The notes beneath the pieces were generated by a model. The model saw only the letters and a program-made list of their open reading frames with translations, was not told the origin of the DNA and did no database searches. Below, in pieces: positions 51,540-64,000 of a stretch of 64,000 bases of DNA. The stretch's first letter is position 1, and every line of letters begins with the position of its first letter. The translations under genes were made by a program, and so were the position numbers. The stretch is taken from the NCBI RefSeq assembly GCF_000725805.1, contig NZ_JOFT01000040.1, positions 1 to 64,000 of the forward strand, given 5' to 3'. Source of the DNA: Streptomyces xanthophaeus (GTDB taxonomy: Bacteria; Actinomycetota; Actinomycetes; Streptomycetales; Streptomycetaceae).

Positions 51540-52192
51540 TGCCCGGCCCGCTCCGCGGCGAGGCCCGCACGGCGCAGGACGACGGCCTGCCGGATGTAAT
51601 CCAAACCGGTGACGACGGTCAGCACGACGGCGACCGCCATCACCCAGAAGCGCAAGGTCGCCAGCGGCCCGGTCAGCGCGAGCACGTACATGCCGACCGC
51701 CGTGCCCTGGGCCAGGGTCTTCAGCTTGCCGCCCCGGCTGGCCGGAATCACGCCGTAGCGGATCACCCAGAAGCGCATCAGCGTGATCCCGAGTTCACGC
51801 CCGAGGATCACCCCGGTGACCCACCAGGGCAGGTCTCCGAGCCAGGAGAGGCAGATCAGCGCGGACCCCATGATCGCCTTGTCGGCGATCGGGTCGGCAA
51901 TCTTGCCGAAGTCGGTGACCAGGTTGTACGTACGGGCCAGGTGCCCGTCGAAGATGTCCGTGATCATGGCGACGGCGAACGCCGCCCACGCCCAGGCCCG
52001 CCAGGCGGGGTCGTAGCCGCCGTCGGCCAGCAGCAGCAAGACGAATCCCGGCACCAGCACGAGCCTGATCATCGTCAGGATGTTCGCGATGTTCCACAGG
52101 CTGGCCTGATTGACCGCCGCGGCCCCCAGCTTCGCGCCGGGCGCGGGCCGACGGCCGGTCCCGCCCGCCGCAGATGCCGGGACTCCGGTCAT
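51536..52192 (-). CDS. pgsA: CDP-diacylglycerol--glycerol-3-phosphate 3-phosphatidyltransferase
   Basis: This 218-aa integral membrane enzyme makes phosphatidylglycerol phosphate. The CDP-alcohol phosphotransferase motif (DG..AR...G...D...D) is intact in [27 protein letters not shown]. About five membrane helices are visible. It overlaps rimO upstream (ATGA) and cinA downstream (GTGA), giving a tight rimO-pgsA-cinA unit. Confidence 0.93.
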   Translation of the reverse strand: MTGVPASAAGGTGRRPAPGAKLGAAAVNQASLWNIANILTMIRLVLVPGFVLLLLADGGYDPAWRAWAWAAFAVAMITDIFDGHLARTYNLVTDFGKIADPIADKAIMGSALICLSWLGDLPWWVTGVILGRELGITLMRFWVIRYGVIPASRGGKLKTLAQGTAVGMYVLALTGPLATLRFWVMAVAVVLTVVTGLDYIRQAVVLRRAGLAAERAGQ

Positions 52193-53694
52193 CCGGCCGC
52201 CTCCTCAAGATCCAGGCCCAGGGGCTCGGCCACCAGGTCCACACCGAGGGTGCCGACCACCTTGGCCGTGACGATACGCCCCGGGACCAGGCCCGCGCCG
52301 TCCGTGAAGACGACCTGCCCGTCGGTCTCGGGGGCCTGGTGCGCGGCCCGCCCGTAGGCACCCTCGCCCTCGTCGGCCTCGTCCAGCGGGACGACGGTCT
52401 CGACGAGCACCTCCAGGGTCTCCCCGATCCGCTCCTCCGCGCGCTGCGAGGTGAGCTCCTCGGCGAGCCGCTGCATGTGCGCGAGCCGCTCGGCGATGGT
52501 GTCCTCGTCCAGCTTGTGGTCGTAGGTGACGGCCTCGGTGCCGTCCTCGTCGGAGTAGCCGAAGACGCCGATCGCGTCGAGCCTCGCGTTCGTGAGGAAA
52601 CGCTCCAGCTCCGCGAAGTCGGATTCCTTCTCGCCGGGGAAGCCGACGATGAAGTTGGACCGTACGCCCGCCAGGGGGGCCTTGCTGCGGATGGTGTCCA
52701 GCAGCTCCAGGAAGCGGTCGGTGTCACCGAAGCGGCGCATGGAGCGCAGCACGTCGGGCGCCGAGTGCTGGAAGGACAGGTCGAAGTACGGCACGACCTT
52801 GGGCGTGGAGGTGAGCACGTCGATCAGGCCGGGGCGCATCTCGGCGGGCTGGAGGTAGCTGACGCGCACGCGCTCGATGCCGTCCACCGCGGCCAGCTCG
52901 GGCAGCAGGGTCTCCAGCAGCCGGATGTCGCCGAGGTCCTTGCCGTACGAGGTGTTGTTCTCGGAGACCAGCATGACCTCCTTGACGCCCTGCTCGGCGA
53001 GCCAGCGCGTCTCGCCCAGCACGTCGCTGGGACGGCGGGAGATGAACGAGCCGCGGAAGGACGGGATGGCGCAGAAGGAGCAGCGCCGGTCGCAGCCGGA
53101 GGCCAGCTTCACGGAGGCGACGGGGCTCTTGTCCAGGCGGCGGCGCAGCGGAGCACGGGGCCCGGAGGCGGGCGCGAGCCCGTCCGGCAGGTCGGCGGGG
53201 GCCTCGGCCGGCTCCTCGGCGGGTGCCTGCGCGTGGCCGGGCAGGGCCACCGCGGTGTCCTGGCGCTCCGCGGGGCTGATCGGCAGCAGCTTGCGCCGGT
53301 CGCGCGGGGTGTGGGAGGCGTGGATGCCGCCGTTGAGGATGGTCTGCAGGCGGTCGGAGATGTCGGCGTAGTCGTCGAAGCCGAGCACGCCGTCCGCCTC
53401 GGGGAGCGCTTCGGCGAGTTCCTTGCCGTAGCGCTCGGCCATACAGCCGACGGCGACGACGGCCTGGGTCTTGCCGTGATCCTTGAGATCGTTGGCTTCC
53501 AGCAGGGCGTCTACGGAGTCCTTCTTGGCGGCTTCGACGAAGCCGCAGGTGTTGACGACGGCTACGTCCGCATCGGCGGCGTCCTCGACGAGCTCCCAGC
53601 CATCCGCCGCCAAGCGGCCTGCGAGCTCCTCCGAGTCCACCTCGTTACGGGCGCAGCCAAGAGTGACAAGGGCGACGGTACGGCGTTCGGGCAT
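52189..53694 (-). CDS. rimO: Ribosomal protein S12 methylthiotransferase
   Basis: This 501-aa radical-SAM enzyme adds a methylthio group to the conserved Asp of ribosomal protein S12. The N-terminal domain has [36 protein letters not shown] and VGCMAERYG; the radical SAM motif is [15 protein letters not shown]; a TRAM domain forms the C-terminus. A Pro/Ala-rich insertion of about 30 residues before the radical SAM motif is a lineage feature. Overlaps pgsA by 4 nt. Together with MiaB this is the second methylthiotransferase in the window. Confidence 0.95.
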   Translation of the reverse strand: MPERRTVALVTLGCARNEVDSEELAGRLAADGWELVEDAADADVAVVNTCGFVEAAKKDSVDALLEANDLKDHGKTQAVVAVGCMAERYGKELAEALPEADGVLGFDDYADISDRLQTILNGGIHASHTPRDRRKLLPISPAERQDTAVALPGHAQAPAEEPAEAPADLPDGLAPASGPRAPLRRRLDKSPVASVKLASGCDRRCSFCAIPSFRGSFISRRPSDVLGETRWLAEQGVKEVMLVSENNTSYGKDLGDIRLLETLLPELAAVDGIERVRVSYLQPAEMRPGLIDVLTSTPKVVPYFDLSFQHSAPDVLRSMRRFGDTDRFLELLDTIRSKAPLAGVRSNFIVGFPGEKESDFAELERFLTNARLDAIGVFGYSDEDGTEAVTYDHKLDEDTIAERLAHMQRLAEELTSQRAEERIGETLEVLVETVVPLDEADEGEGAYGRAAHQAPETDGQVVFTDGAGLVPGRIVTAKVVGTLGVDLVAEPLGLDLEEAAG

Positions 53695-53751
53695 GGACTC
53701 AAGACTACTTCGTCCCGGCGCGGGCCCCCGCCGCCCGTCCCCCCGACAGCA

Positions 53752-53798
53752 GGATCCCCGGGGGCCTGCGGCAGTCGCCGCTCGGCACCCGGGGATCC
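53752..53798 (-). terminator. Long-loop inverted repeat after the RodZ-like gene
   Basis: GGATCCCCGGG (53752-53762) and CCCGGGGATCC (53788-53798) are exact inverted copies with a 25-nt loop, about 33 nt after the stop codon of the RodZ-like gene and within the rimO promoter region. Confidence 0.45.
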
Positions 53799-53830
53799 GG
53801 ATTCATGCCTTCCGCCCTAGGGCGGCCTGC

Positions 53831-54727
53831 TCAGCCCGCCTGGGGCTCGCCGGGCAGGGGATCTTCCTTGGTGTATGTGAGGCGTTCCACCTGACCCGGC
53901 TGGAAGTCGTCCTTGATCTCCTTGCCGTTCACGAACAGCTTCACGGCCCCGGCGTCGCCGAGCACGAGGTCGACGGACTCCTTGTCCGTGAAGGTCTTGG
54001 ACTCACCCTGGGTGAGGGTGCCGTCGAAGAGCAGCCGCCCGTTGTGGTCCTTGGCCGAGATCCAGCTCTCGCCCGTGTCGGCCGTCAGGACGACCGTGAC
54101 GAGGTCCTTGGGCGCGGCGGCGATGGCGCTGTCCGAAGGCTCCGGCTTGGGCGCCTGCGGGGCCTGGGGGGTCTGCGCGGGCGGCTGCCCGGCGGACTGC
54201 TTGGGTGCGGGCTTCGGGGAGGCGGAACCTTCCGCCACCGGACGCTTGGTCTGTTCGTCGCCGCCGCTGAAGGCGGTGAAGCCCACGAAGCCGATCACGG
54301 CGACGATGGCGGCGACCATGGCGGCGGTCCAGTTGGGCCGCTGCCTCTCGGGGCGGATCCGCTCGGCTTCGAACATGGGCGCGGCGGGGGTGGGTGCCGG
54401 CCGGCCGCCGTGGGCCGCGTCGTAGGCCTCGACCAGGGGTTCCGGATCGAGGTGCACGGCGCGGGCGAGCGTACGGATGTGACCGCGGGCGTAGACGTCG
54501 CCGCCGCAGCGTGTGAAGTCGTCCTCCTCGATCGCGTGCACGATCGGGATGCGCACGCGGGTGGTGGAACTGACCTCGTCGACAGTGAGCCCGGCGGCGA
54601 TCCGGGCCTTCTTGAGGGCCGTCCCGATGGACGGGCCCTCGACGGAACGTTCGACGAGACGGTCCTCGGACCGGTCGTCGGTCGAAGGACGCTCATCTTC
54701 GGGGGAGTTGGCGTTGCCGATGGACAC
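53831..54727 (-). CDS. RodZ-like helix-turn-helix membrane protein (DUF4115)
   Basis: This 298-aa protein has an N-terminal XRE-like helix-turn-helix (SIGTALKKARIAAGLTVDEVSSTTRVRIPIVHAIEEDDF...GGDVYARGHIRTLARAVHLD), one membrane helix (NWTAAMVAAIVAVIGFVGFTAF), a Pro/Gln/Ala-rich linker and an extracytoplasmic DUF4115 domain (VTVVLTADTGESWISAKDHNGRLLFDGTLTQGESKTF). This matches RodZ, which links MreB to the wall machinery. The GTG start at 54727 has AAGG upstream; a longer frame reaches 54811. It lies between ftsK and rimO on the same strand. Confidence 0.85.
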   Translation of the reverse strand: MSIGNANSPEDERPSTDDRSEDRLVERSVEGPSIGTALKKARIAAGLTVDEVSSTTRVRIPIVHAIEEDDFTRCGGDVYARGHIRTLARAVHLDPEPLVEAYDAAHGGRPAPTPAAPMFEAERIRPERQRPNWTAAMVAAIVAVIGFVGFTAFSGGDEQTKRPVAEGSASPKPAPKQSAGQPPAQTPQAPQAPKPEPSDSAIAAAPKDLVTVVLTADTGESWISAKDHNGRLLFDGTLTQGESKTFTDKESVDLVLGDAGAVKLFVNGKEIKDDFQPGQVERLTYTKEDPLPGEPQAG

Positions 54728-54950
54728 GAGGGCGCCTTTCGAGCGTGTAGCCACCTGCTGGATGTCCAGTCTAGGGGGGTGACGAAAGGGTGGAGCAACC
54801 GGAGGGTGCACTTCCTACGCCATCCGAATGGCGAGGGGTGCTCCCGGCCGGTGCGGCGGTCCTGCACGGGTACGGGGCCACCGTCTCCCTCAACTGGACG
54901 CGAGCCCAAGGGAAACGGTTGCTCCCCACATCTCGTGAACCCGGACCGCC

Positions 54951-57749
54951 CTACGGCTGGACCTCGCCCCGGATGACGGCGAGCACCCCGTCCAGCTCGT
55001 CGGCCTTCAGCAGCACGTCACGCGCCTTCGATCCCTCGCTCGGGCCGACGATCCCGCGCGACTCCATCAGGTCCATGAGCCGGCCCGCCTTGGCGAAGCC
55101 CACGCGGAGCTTGCGCTGGAGCATCGAGGTGGAGCCGAACTGGGTGGTGACCACCAGCTCCGCCGCCTGGCAGAGCAGGTCCAGGTCGTCGCCGATGTCC
55201 TCGTCGATCTCCTTCTTCTGCTTCTGCCCGACGGTCACGTCGTCCCGGAAGACGGGCGCCATCTGGTCCTTGCAGTGCTGGACGATCCCGGCGATCTCGT
55301 CCTCGGTGACGAAGGCGCCCTGGAGCCGGACCGGCTTGTTCGCCCCCATCGGGAGGAACAGCCCGTCGCCCTTGCCGATCAGCTTCTCGGCGCCCGGCTG
55401 GTCCAGGATGACCCGGCTGTCGGCGAGCGAGGAGGTGGCGAACGCGAGCCGCGAGGGCACGTTCGCCTTGATCAGGCCGGTGACCACGTCCACCGACGGC
55501 CGCTGGGTGGCGAGCACCAGGTGGATGCCGGCCGCACGGGCCAGCTGCGTGATGCGGACGATCGAGTCCTCCACGTCGCGCGGGGCCACCATCATCAGGT
55601 CCGCGAGCTCGTCGACGATCACCAGCAGGTACGGGTACGGGCTGAGCTCCCGCTCGCTGCCCGGCGGCAGTTTGATCTTGCCGTCCCGGATCGCCTGGTT
55701 GAAGTCGTCGATGTGCCGGTAGCCGAAGGCCGCGAGGTCGTCGTAGCGCAGGTCCATCTCGCGCACGACCCACTGGAGGGCCTCGGCGGCCCGCTTCGGG
55801 TTGGTGATGATCGGCGTGATCAGGTGCGGGATGCCTTCGTACGCCGTCAGCTCGACCCGCTTGGGGTCGACCAGCACCATCCGGACGTCCTCCGGGGTGG
55901 CCCGGACCATGACCGAGGTGATCAGGCAGTTGATGCACGAGGACTTGCCGGAGCCGGTGGCCCCGGCCACCAGCACGTGCGGCATCTTGGCGAGGTTGGC
56001 CATGACGTAGCCGCCCTCGACGTCCTTGCCGAGCGCGACCAGCATCGGGTGGTCGTCCTCGGCCGCGTCCGCGAGGCGCAGGACGTCGCCCAGGTTGACC
56101 ATCTCGCGGTCGGTGTTCGGGATCTCGATGCCGACCGCCGACTTGCCCGGGATGGGGCTGATGATCCGGACGTCCGGCGAGGCCACGGCGTAGGCGATGT
56201 TCTTCGCCAGCGCCGTGATCCGCTCGACCTTCACCGCGGGGCCGAGCTCCACCTCGTAGCGGGTGACCGTCGGGCCCCGGGTGAAGCCGGTGACCTTCGC
56301 GTCGACCTTGAACTCCATGAAGACGTTGGTCAGCGAGGCGACCACCGCGTCGTTGGCGGCGCTACGGGTCTTGCCCGGCCCGCCGCGCTCCAGCAGGTCG
56401 AGCGAGGGCAGGGCGTACGTGATGTCCCCGCGCAGCTGGAGCTGCTCGGCGCGCGGCGGCAGCGGCTGGGCCGGCGGCGGGGTCTTGGTCAGGTCCGGCA
56501 CGGACAGGGTCCCGGAGGCCGCCGCGGTGGTGGCGTTCGGCTGCTCGGACCGGGCGGCTGCCGGCGGCCGGGGAGCCGCGGACGGTACGGGGCGCTCCTC
56601 GCGGGCCGGCGGCACCGGAGCCGTGTTCTCCGCGCCCTCGCCCGGGGCGGAGATGCCCTGGGTGAGGTCGGCGACCAGCGGGGAGGGCGGCAGCCCCCCG
56701 TACACCGCGCCGTCCAGCGCGGCTGCCGCCGCCGCGGCCACGTCCACGGCGTCCATCTCCCGGTCCACGGCCGGCCGGGCCGAGGCCCTGCGCGGCCGTC
56801 GGCGCCGGGCCAGGGCCGCCTCCTCGGCGGCGTCCGCCGGGTCCCCCGGGCCCGCCCCGGCCCCCGTACGGGCCCGCCACTGCTCGGGGTCGTGCCGCTC
56901 GGCGGCGCCGGGCGCGCCCTCGGCGGCCCCGTACTCCCCGTACTCCTCGTCGTACTCGTTCGGGGCGATGATCCCGAGCCGGATGCCGAGGCTGCGCAGC
57001 CGCTGCGGGATCGCGTTGACCGGGGTCGCGGTGACCACGAGCAGCCCGAAGACCGTCAGCAGCACCAGCATGGGCACCGCCAGCGGCGCACCCATGGTGA
57101 AGATCAGCGGCTTGGAGGCGCCCCACCCGATGAGCCCGCCCGCGTTCTGCATCGCGGTGGTGCCCTCGTCGCGGCCGGGCGCCCCGCAGGCGATGTGCAC
57201 CAGGCCGAGGATCCCGACGACCAGGGCGGAGAGCCCGATGCCGATGCGGCCGTTGGCGTCGGTCTCCTCGGGGTGGCGGATGAACCGGGCCGCCATGACC
57301 CCGAGCAGCACCGGCACGAGCAGATCCAGTCGCCCGAAGGCACCCGTGACCAGCATGGTGACCAGATCCCCGACGGGACCGCTCAGGTTCGACCAGGTTC
57401 CGGCGGCCACTATCAGCGCGAGGGCCAGCAGCAGCAGCGCGACCCCGTCCTTGCGGTGGGCGGGGTCGAGGTTCTTGGCCCCGCGGCCGACGCCGCGCAG
57501 GATGGCGCCGACCGCGTGGGCGCAGCCCAGCCAGACGGCGCGCACCAGCCGCACCACACCCCCGGTCGGGGAGGGCGGGGGCTTGACCGCAGCCTTCTTG
57601 GCCGGGGGACGCTTGGCCGCCGCGGCCTTCTTCGCCGGGGGCTTGCGCGCGGGAGCCGCCTTCTTCGCCGGCGCCGTCGTACGGCCGGTGCGGCCCTTCG
57701 CGGTGCCCGCGGTGCTCGGGGAACCCTTGCCGGACGTACTTGAGGCCAT
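54951..57749 (-). CDS. ftsK: DNA translocase FtsK
   Basis: This 932-aa septal DNA pump has an Ala/Lys/Pro-rich N-terminal tail (residues ~10-60, histone-like), about four membrane helices, a disordered Pro/Ala linker of ~200 residues, and the motor: Walker A VAGATGSGKSSCINCL, Walker B VIVDELADLMMVA, and the gamma DNA-reading winged helix at the C-terminus (DLLCQAAELVVTTQFGSTSMLQRKLRVGFAKAGRLMDLMESRGIVGP). In Streptomyces FtsK clears chromosomes from sporulation septa. The start (MASSTSGKG) opens the conserved tail; the upstream frame is not protein-like. Confidence 0.95.
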   Translation of the reverse strand: MASSTSGKGSPSTAGTAKGRTGRTTAPAKKAAPARKPPAKKAAAAKRPPAKKAAVKPPPSPTGGVVRLVRAVWLGCAHAVGAILRGVGRGAKNLDPAHRKDGVALLLLALALIVAAGTWSNLSGPVGDLVTMLVTGAFGRLDLLVPVLLGVMAARFIRHPEETDANGRIGIGLSALVVGILGLVHIACGAPGRDEGTTAMQNAGGLIGWGASKPLIFTMGAPLAVPMLVLLTVFGLLVVTATPVNAIPQRLRSLGIRLGIIAPNEYDEEYGEYGAAEGAPGAAERHDPEQWRARTGAGAGPGDPADAAEEAALARRRRPRRASARPAVDREMDAVDVAAAAAAALDGAVYGGLPPSPLVADLTQGISAPGEGAENTAPVPPAREERPVPSAAPRPPAAARSEQPNATTAAASGTLSVPDLTKTPPPAQPLPPRAEQLQLRGDITYALPSLDLLERGGPGKTRSAANDAVVASLTNVFMEFKVDAKVTGFTRGPTVTRYEVELGPAVKVERITALAKNIAYAVASPDVRIISPIPGKSAVGIEIPNTDREMVNLGDVLRLADAAEDDHPMLVALGKDVEGGYVMANLAKMPHVLVAGATGSGKSSCINCLITSVMVRATPEDVRMVLVDPKRVELTAYEGIPHLITPIITNPKRAAEALQWVVREMDLRYDDLAAFGYRHIDDFNQAIRDGKIKLPPGSERELSPYPYLLVIVDELADLMMVAPRDVEDSIVRITQLARAAGIHLVLATQRPSVDVVTGLIKANVPSRLAFATSSLADSRVILDQPGAEKLIGKGDGLFLPMGANKPVRLQGAFVTEDEIAGIVQHCKDQMAPVFRDDVTVGQKQKKEIDEDIGDDLDLLCQAAELVVTTQFGSTSMLQRKLRVGFAKAGRLMDLMESRGIVGPSEGSKARDVLLKADELDGVLAVIRGEVQP

Positions 57750-57875
57750 GGGCCCGAGATTACCGGTGCGCGTGCCGGTGGACACGCGTGCCCACCCCTT
57801 CACCCGTTCGTGTCGTCCGCTCCGTAGGCGCTTTGACGCACCGCCAGACCTGACGCACTCCCAGGCGGCCACCGC

Positions 57876-57903
57876 CCCGGCCCGCTTCGCGGGCAGGACG
57901 GGG
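57876..57903 (-). terminator. Bulged hairpin after osaB
   Basis: GCCCGC/GCGGGC (57880-57885 and 57889-57894) with loop TTC, extended by CCCC/GGGG-type pairs outside a 4-nt bulge, 9 nt after the osaB stop codon. Confidence 0.5.
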
Positions 57904-57911
57904 CCTCCTGC

Positions 57912-58595
57912 TCAGCCCTGCGCGGGCATCATGGTCGCACCGCCGCCGGCCCCGGGCTCGAGCGCGTCCAGCGCCCGCCGCAGCCCGGTGAGCTTGCGCT
58001 CCAGGTGGGCGGCCGTGGCCACCACCCCGGTGTCGGCCGATTCCTCGCCGAGCTGCTTGGTCAGCGCCTCGGCCTGCTCCTCGACCGCCGCGAGCCGCGC
58101 GGAGAGCTCGGCCAGCAGGCCTGCCGTCTCCTTGCTGCCGTCGGAGCCGTTCGGGCTGCCACCCTCCAACTGGAGCCGCAGCAGGGCCGCCTGCTCCCGC
58201 AGCTGGCAGTTCTTCGTGTAGAGCTCCACGAACACCGAGACCTTGGCCCGCAGCACCCACGGGTCGAAGGGCTTCGAGATGTAGTCCACCGCACCCGCCG
58301 CGTAGCCGCGGAACGTGTGGTGCGGACCGTGGTTGATCGCGGTGAGGAAGATGATCGGGATGTCCCGGGTCCGCTCACGCCGCTTGATGTGCGCGGCCGT
58401 CTCGAACCCGTCCATTCCCGGCATCTGCACATCCAGCAGGATGACCGCGAAATCGTCCGTCAGCAGCGCCTTGAGCGCTTCCTCCCCTGACGACGCCCGG
58501 ACCAGTGTCTGATCGAGCGCGGAGAGGATGGCCTCCAGCGCCAGCAGATTCTCCGGCCGGTCGTCGACCAGGAGGATCTTGGCCTTCTGCACCAT
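57912..58595 (-). CDS. osaB: Response regulator, osmoadaptation regulator OsaB type
   Basis: This 227-aa protein has a receiver domain (KILLVDDRPENLLALEAIL, phosphoacceptor in VILLDVQMPGMDGF, switch Lys in YISKPFDPWVLRAKVSVF) followed by a coiled-coil helix of about 90 residues and no DNA-binding domain. GAGGAGGAGG stands just before the ATG. In S. coelicolor osaB lies directly downstream of the hybrid kinase osaA and is required for recovery from osmotic stress; the same order is seen here, so the name rests on context. Confidence 0.88.
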   Translation of the reverse strand: MVQKAKILLVDDRPENLLALEAILSALDQTLVRASSGEEALKALLTDDFAVILLDVQMPGMDGFETAAHIKRRERTRDIPIIFLTAINHGPHHTFRGYAAGAVDYISKPFDPWVLRAKVSVFVELYTKNCQLREQAALLRLQLEGGSPNGSDGSKETAGLLAELSARLAAVEEQAEALTKQLGEESADTGVVATAAHLERKLTGLRRALDALEPGAGGGATMMPAQG

Positions 58596-58866
58596 GCCTC
58601 CTCCTCGCCCCGGCATGGGGGCTCCCCGGCTCCTGGCTCCGGCCTGTACGCCGGGCCCCGCCCCAGAGGACGGCATCCTTGCGCCGTCCGTCCTTGTGCC
58701 GGTCATCGTAGCCCCAGTCCCGAGATCGCCACACCCTGTCACCAAGATGTCACTGTGCACGAAGCAGAAACGTGGTGGGAGAGCAGAAGGTTCCCCGTTT
58801 ACCGCCCTCCCACACCGCTACGGCCACAGTGCGTCAGCAATTGGTATCAGTACGCTCCCACGGCGA

Positions 58867-64000
<5,134 letters not shown>

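Noticed and set aside
54728..54950. Small reading frame between the RodZ-like gene and ftsK
   Set aside because: Short frames exist in both directions but have no ribosome site and no protein-like composition; I consider this gap a promoter/3' region.

Overview
This is a GC-rich (about 70%+) actinobacterial chromosome segment. Gene content and order match the conserved core region of Streptomyces that I know from S. coelicolor: osaA-osaB-ftsK-rimO-pgsA-cinA-clgR-nei2-lhr-recA-recX-gluDCBA-gluKR-miaB-miaA-dapF-rshA-hflX, read here from right to left. I see no tRNA, rRNA, insertion sequence, prophage or CRISPR array. Most of the window is ordinary chromosomal core, with a few accessory genes placed between the core blocks.

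Layout. (1) 0-11 kb: a class III aminotransferase at the edge, a secreted trypsin-like lipoprotein, then a leftward series hflX, M1 metallopeptidase, rshA, dapF, a membrane protein and miaA. (2) 11-15 kb: a rightward two-gene small-protein unit (acidic protein and MT0933-type antitoxin) closed by a perfect 18-bp stem, then a leftward dioxygenase-like gene and miaB, and an orphan TAXI-type binding protein. (3) 15-21 kb: a compact glycan module, LacI regulator plus ROK kinase divergent from a GH5 and a GH85 enzyme, suggestive of N-glycan breakdown. (4) 21-27 kb: glutamate two-component system gluR-gluK divergent from the uptake operon gluABCD. (5) 27-32.5 kb: a flavin monooxygenase, a cysteine-rich leader peptide followed by cysteine dioxygenase and rhodanese, and a large FtsX-type permease without its ATPase. 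(6) 32.5-43 kb: recX-recA with both an SOS box and a PafBC-type promoter, then small accessory genes (AraC/VOC pair, S66 peptidase, lipoprotein, Clp-N/HTH protein, AI-2E family transporter, DUF3046, toroid-like protein, azlCD with an AraC regulator). (7) 43-50 kb: lhr helicase, a lipoprotein, a Nei-type DNA glycosylase and an SDR. (8) 50-64 kb: clgR, cinA, pgsA, rimO in tight overlap, a RodZ-like HTH membrane protein, ftsK, osaB and the very large multi-HAMP hybrid kinase osaA, which runs off the right end.

Themes. DNA-damage and translation-quality genes are concentrated here: recA, recX, lhr, nei2, miaA, miaB, rimO, hflX. Several genes (TAXI protein, leader peptide, Clp-N protein, lhr, SDR) have a -10-like hexamer 6 or 7 nt before the start codon, as expected for leaderless mRNAs. 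The strongest less-documented signals are a promoter buried inside a 42-bp dyad directly before the Clp-N/HTH gene, the PafBC-like leaderless promoter of lhr, the cysteine leader peptide in front of the cysteine-catabolism pair, the four 11-bp-phased repeats upstream of gluR, and the compact GH5/GH85/ROK/LacI module. Statements tied to S. coelicolor counterparts are from memory and were not checked by a search.
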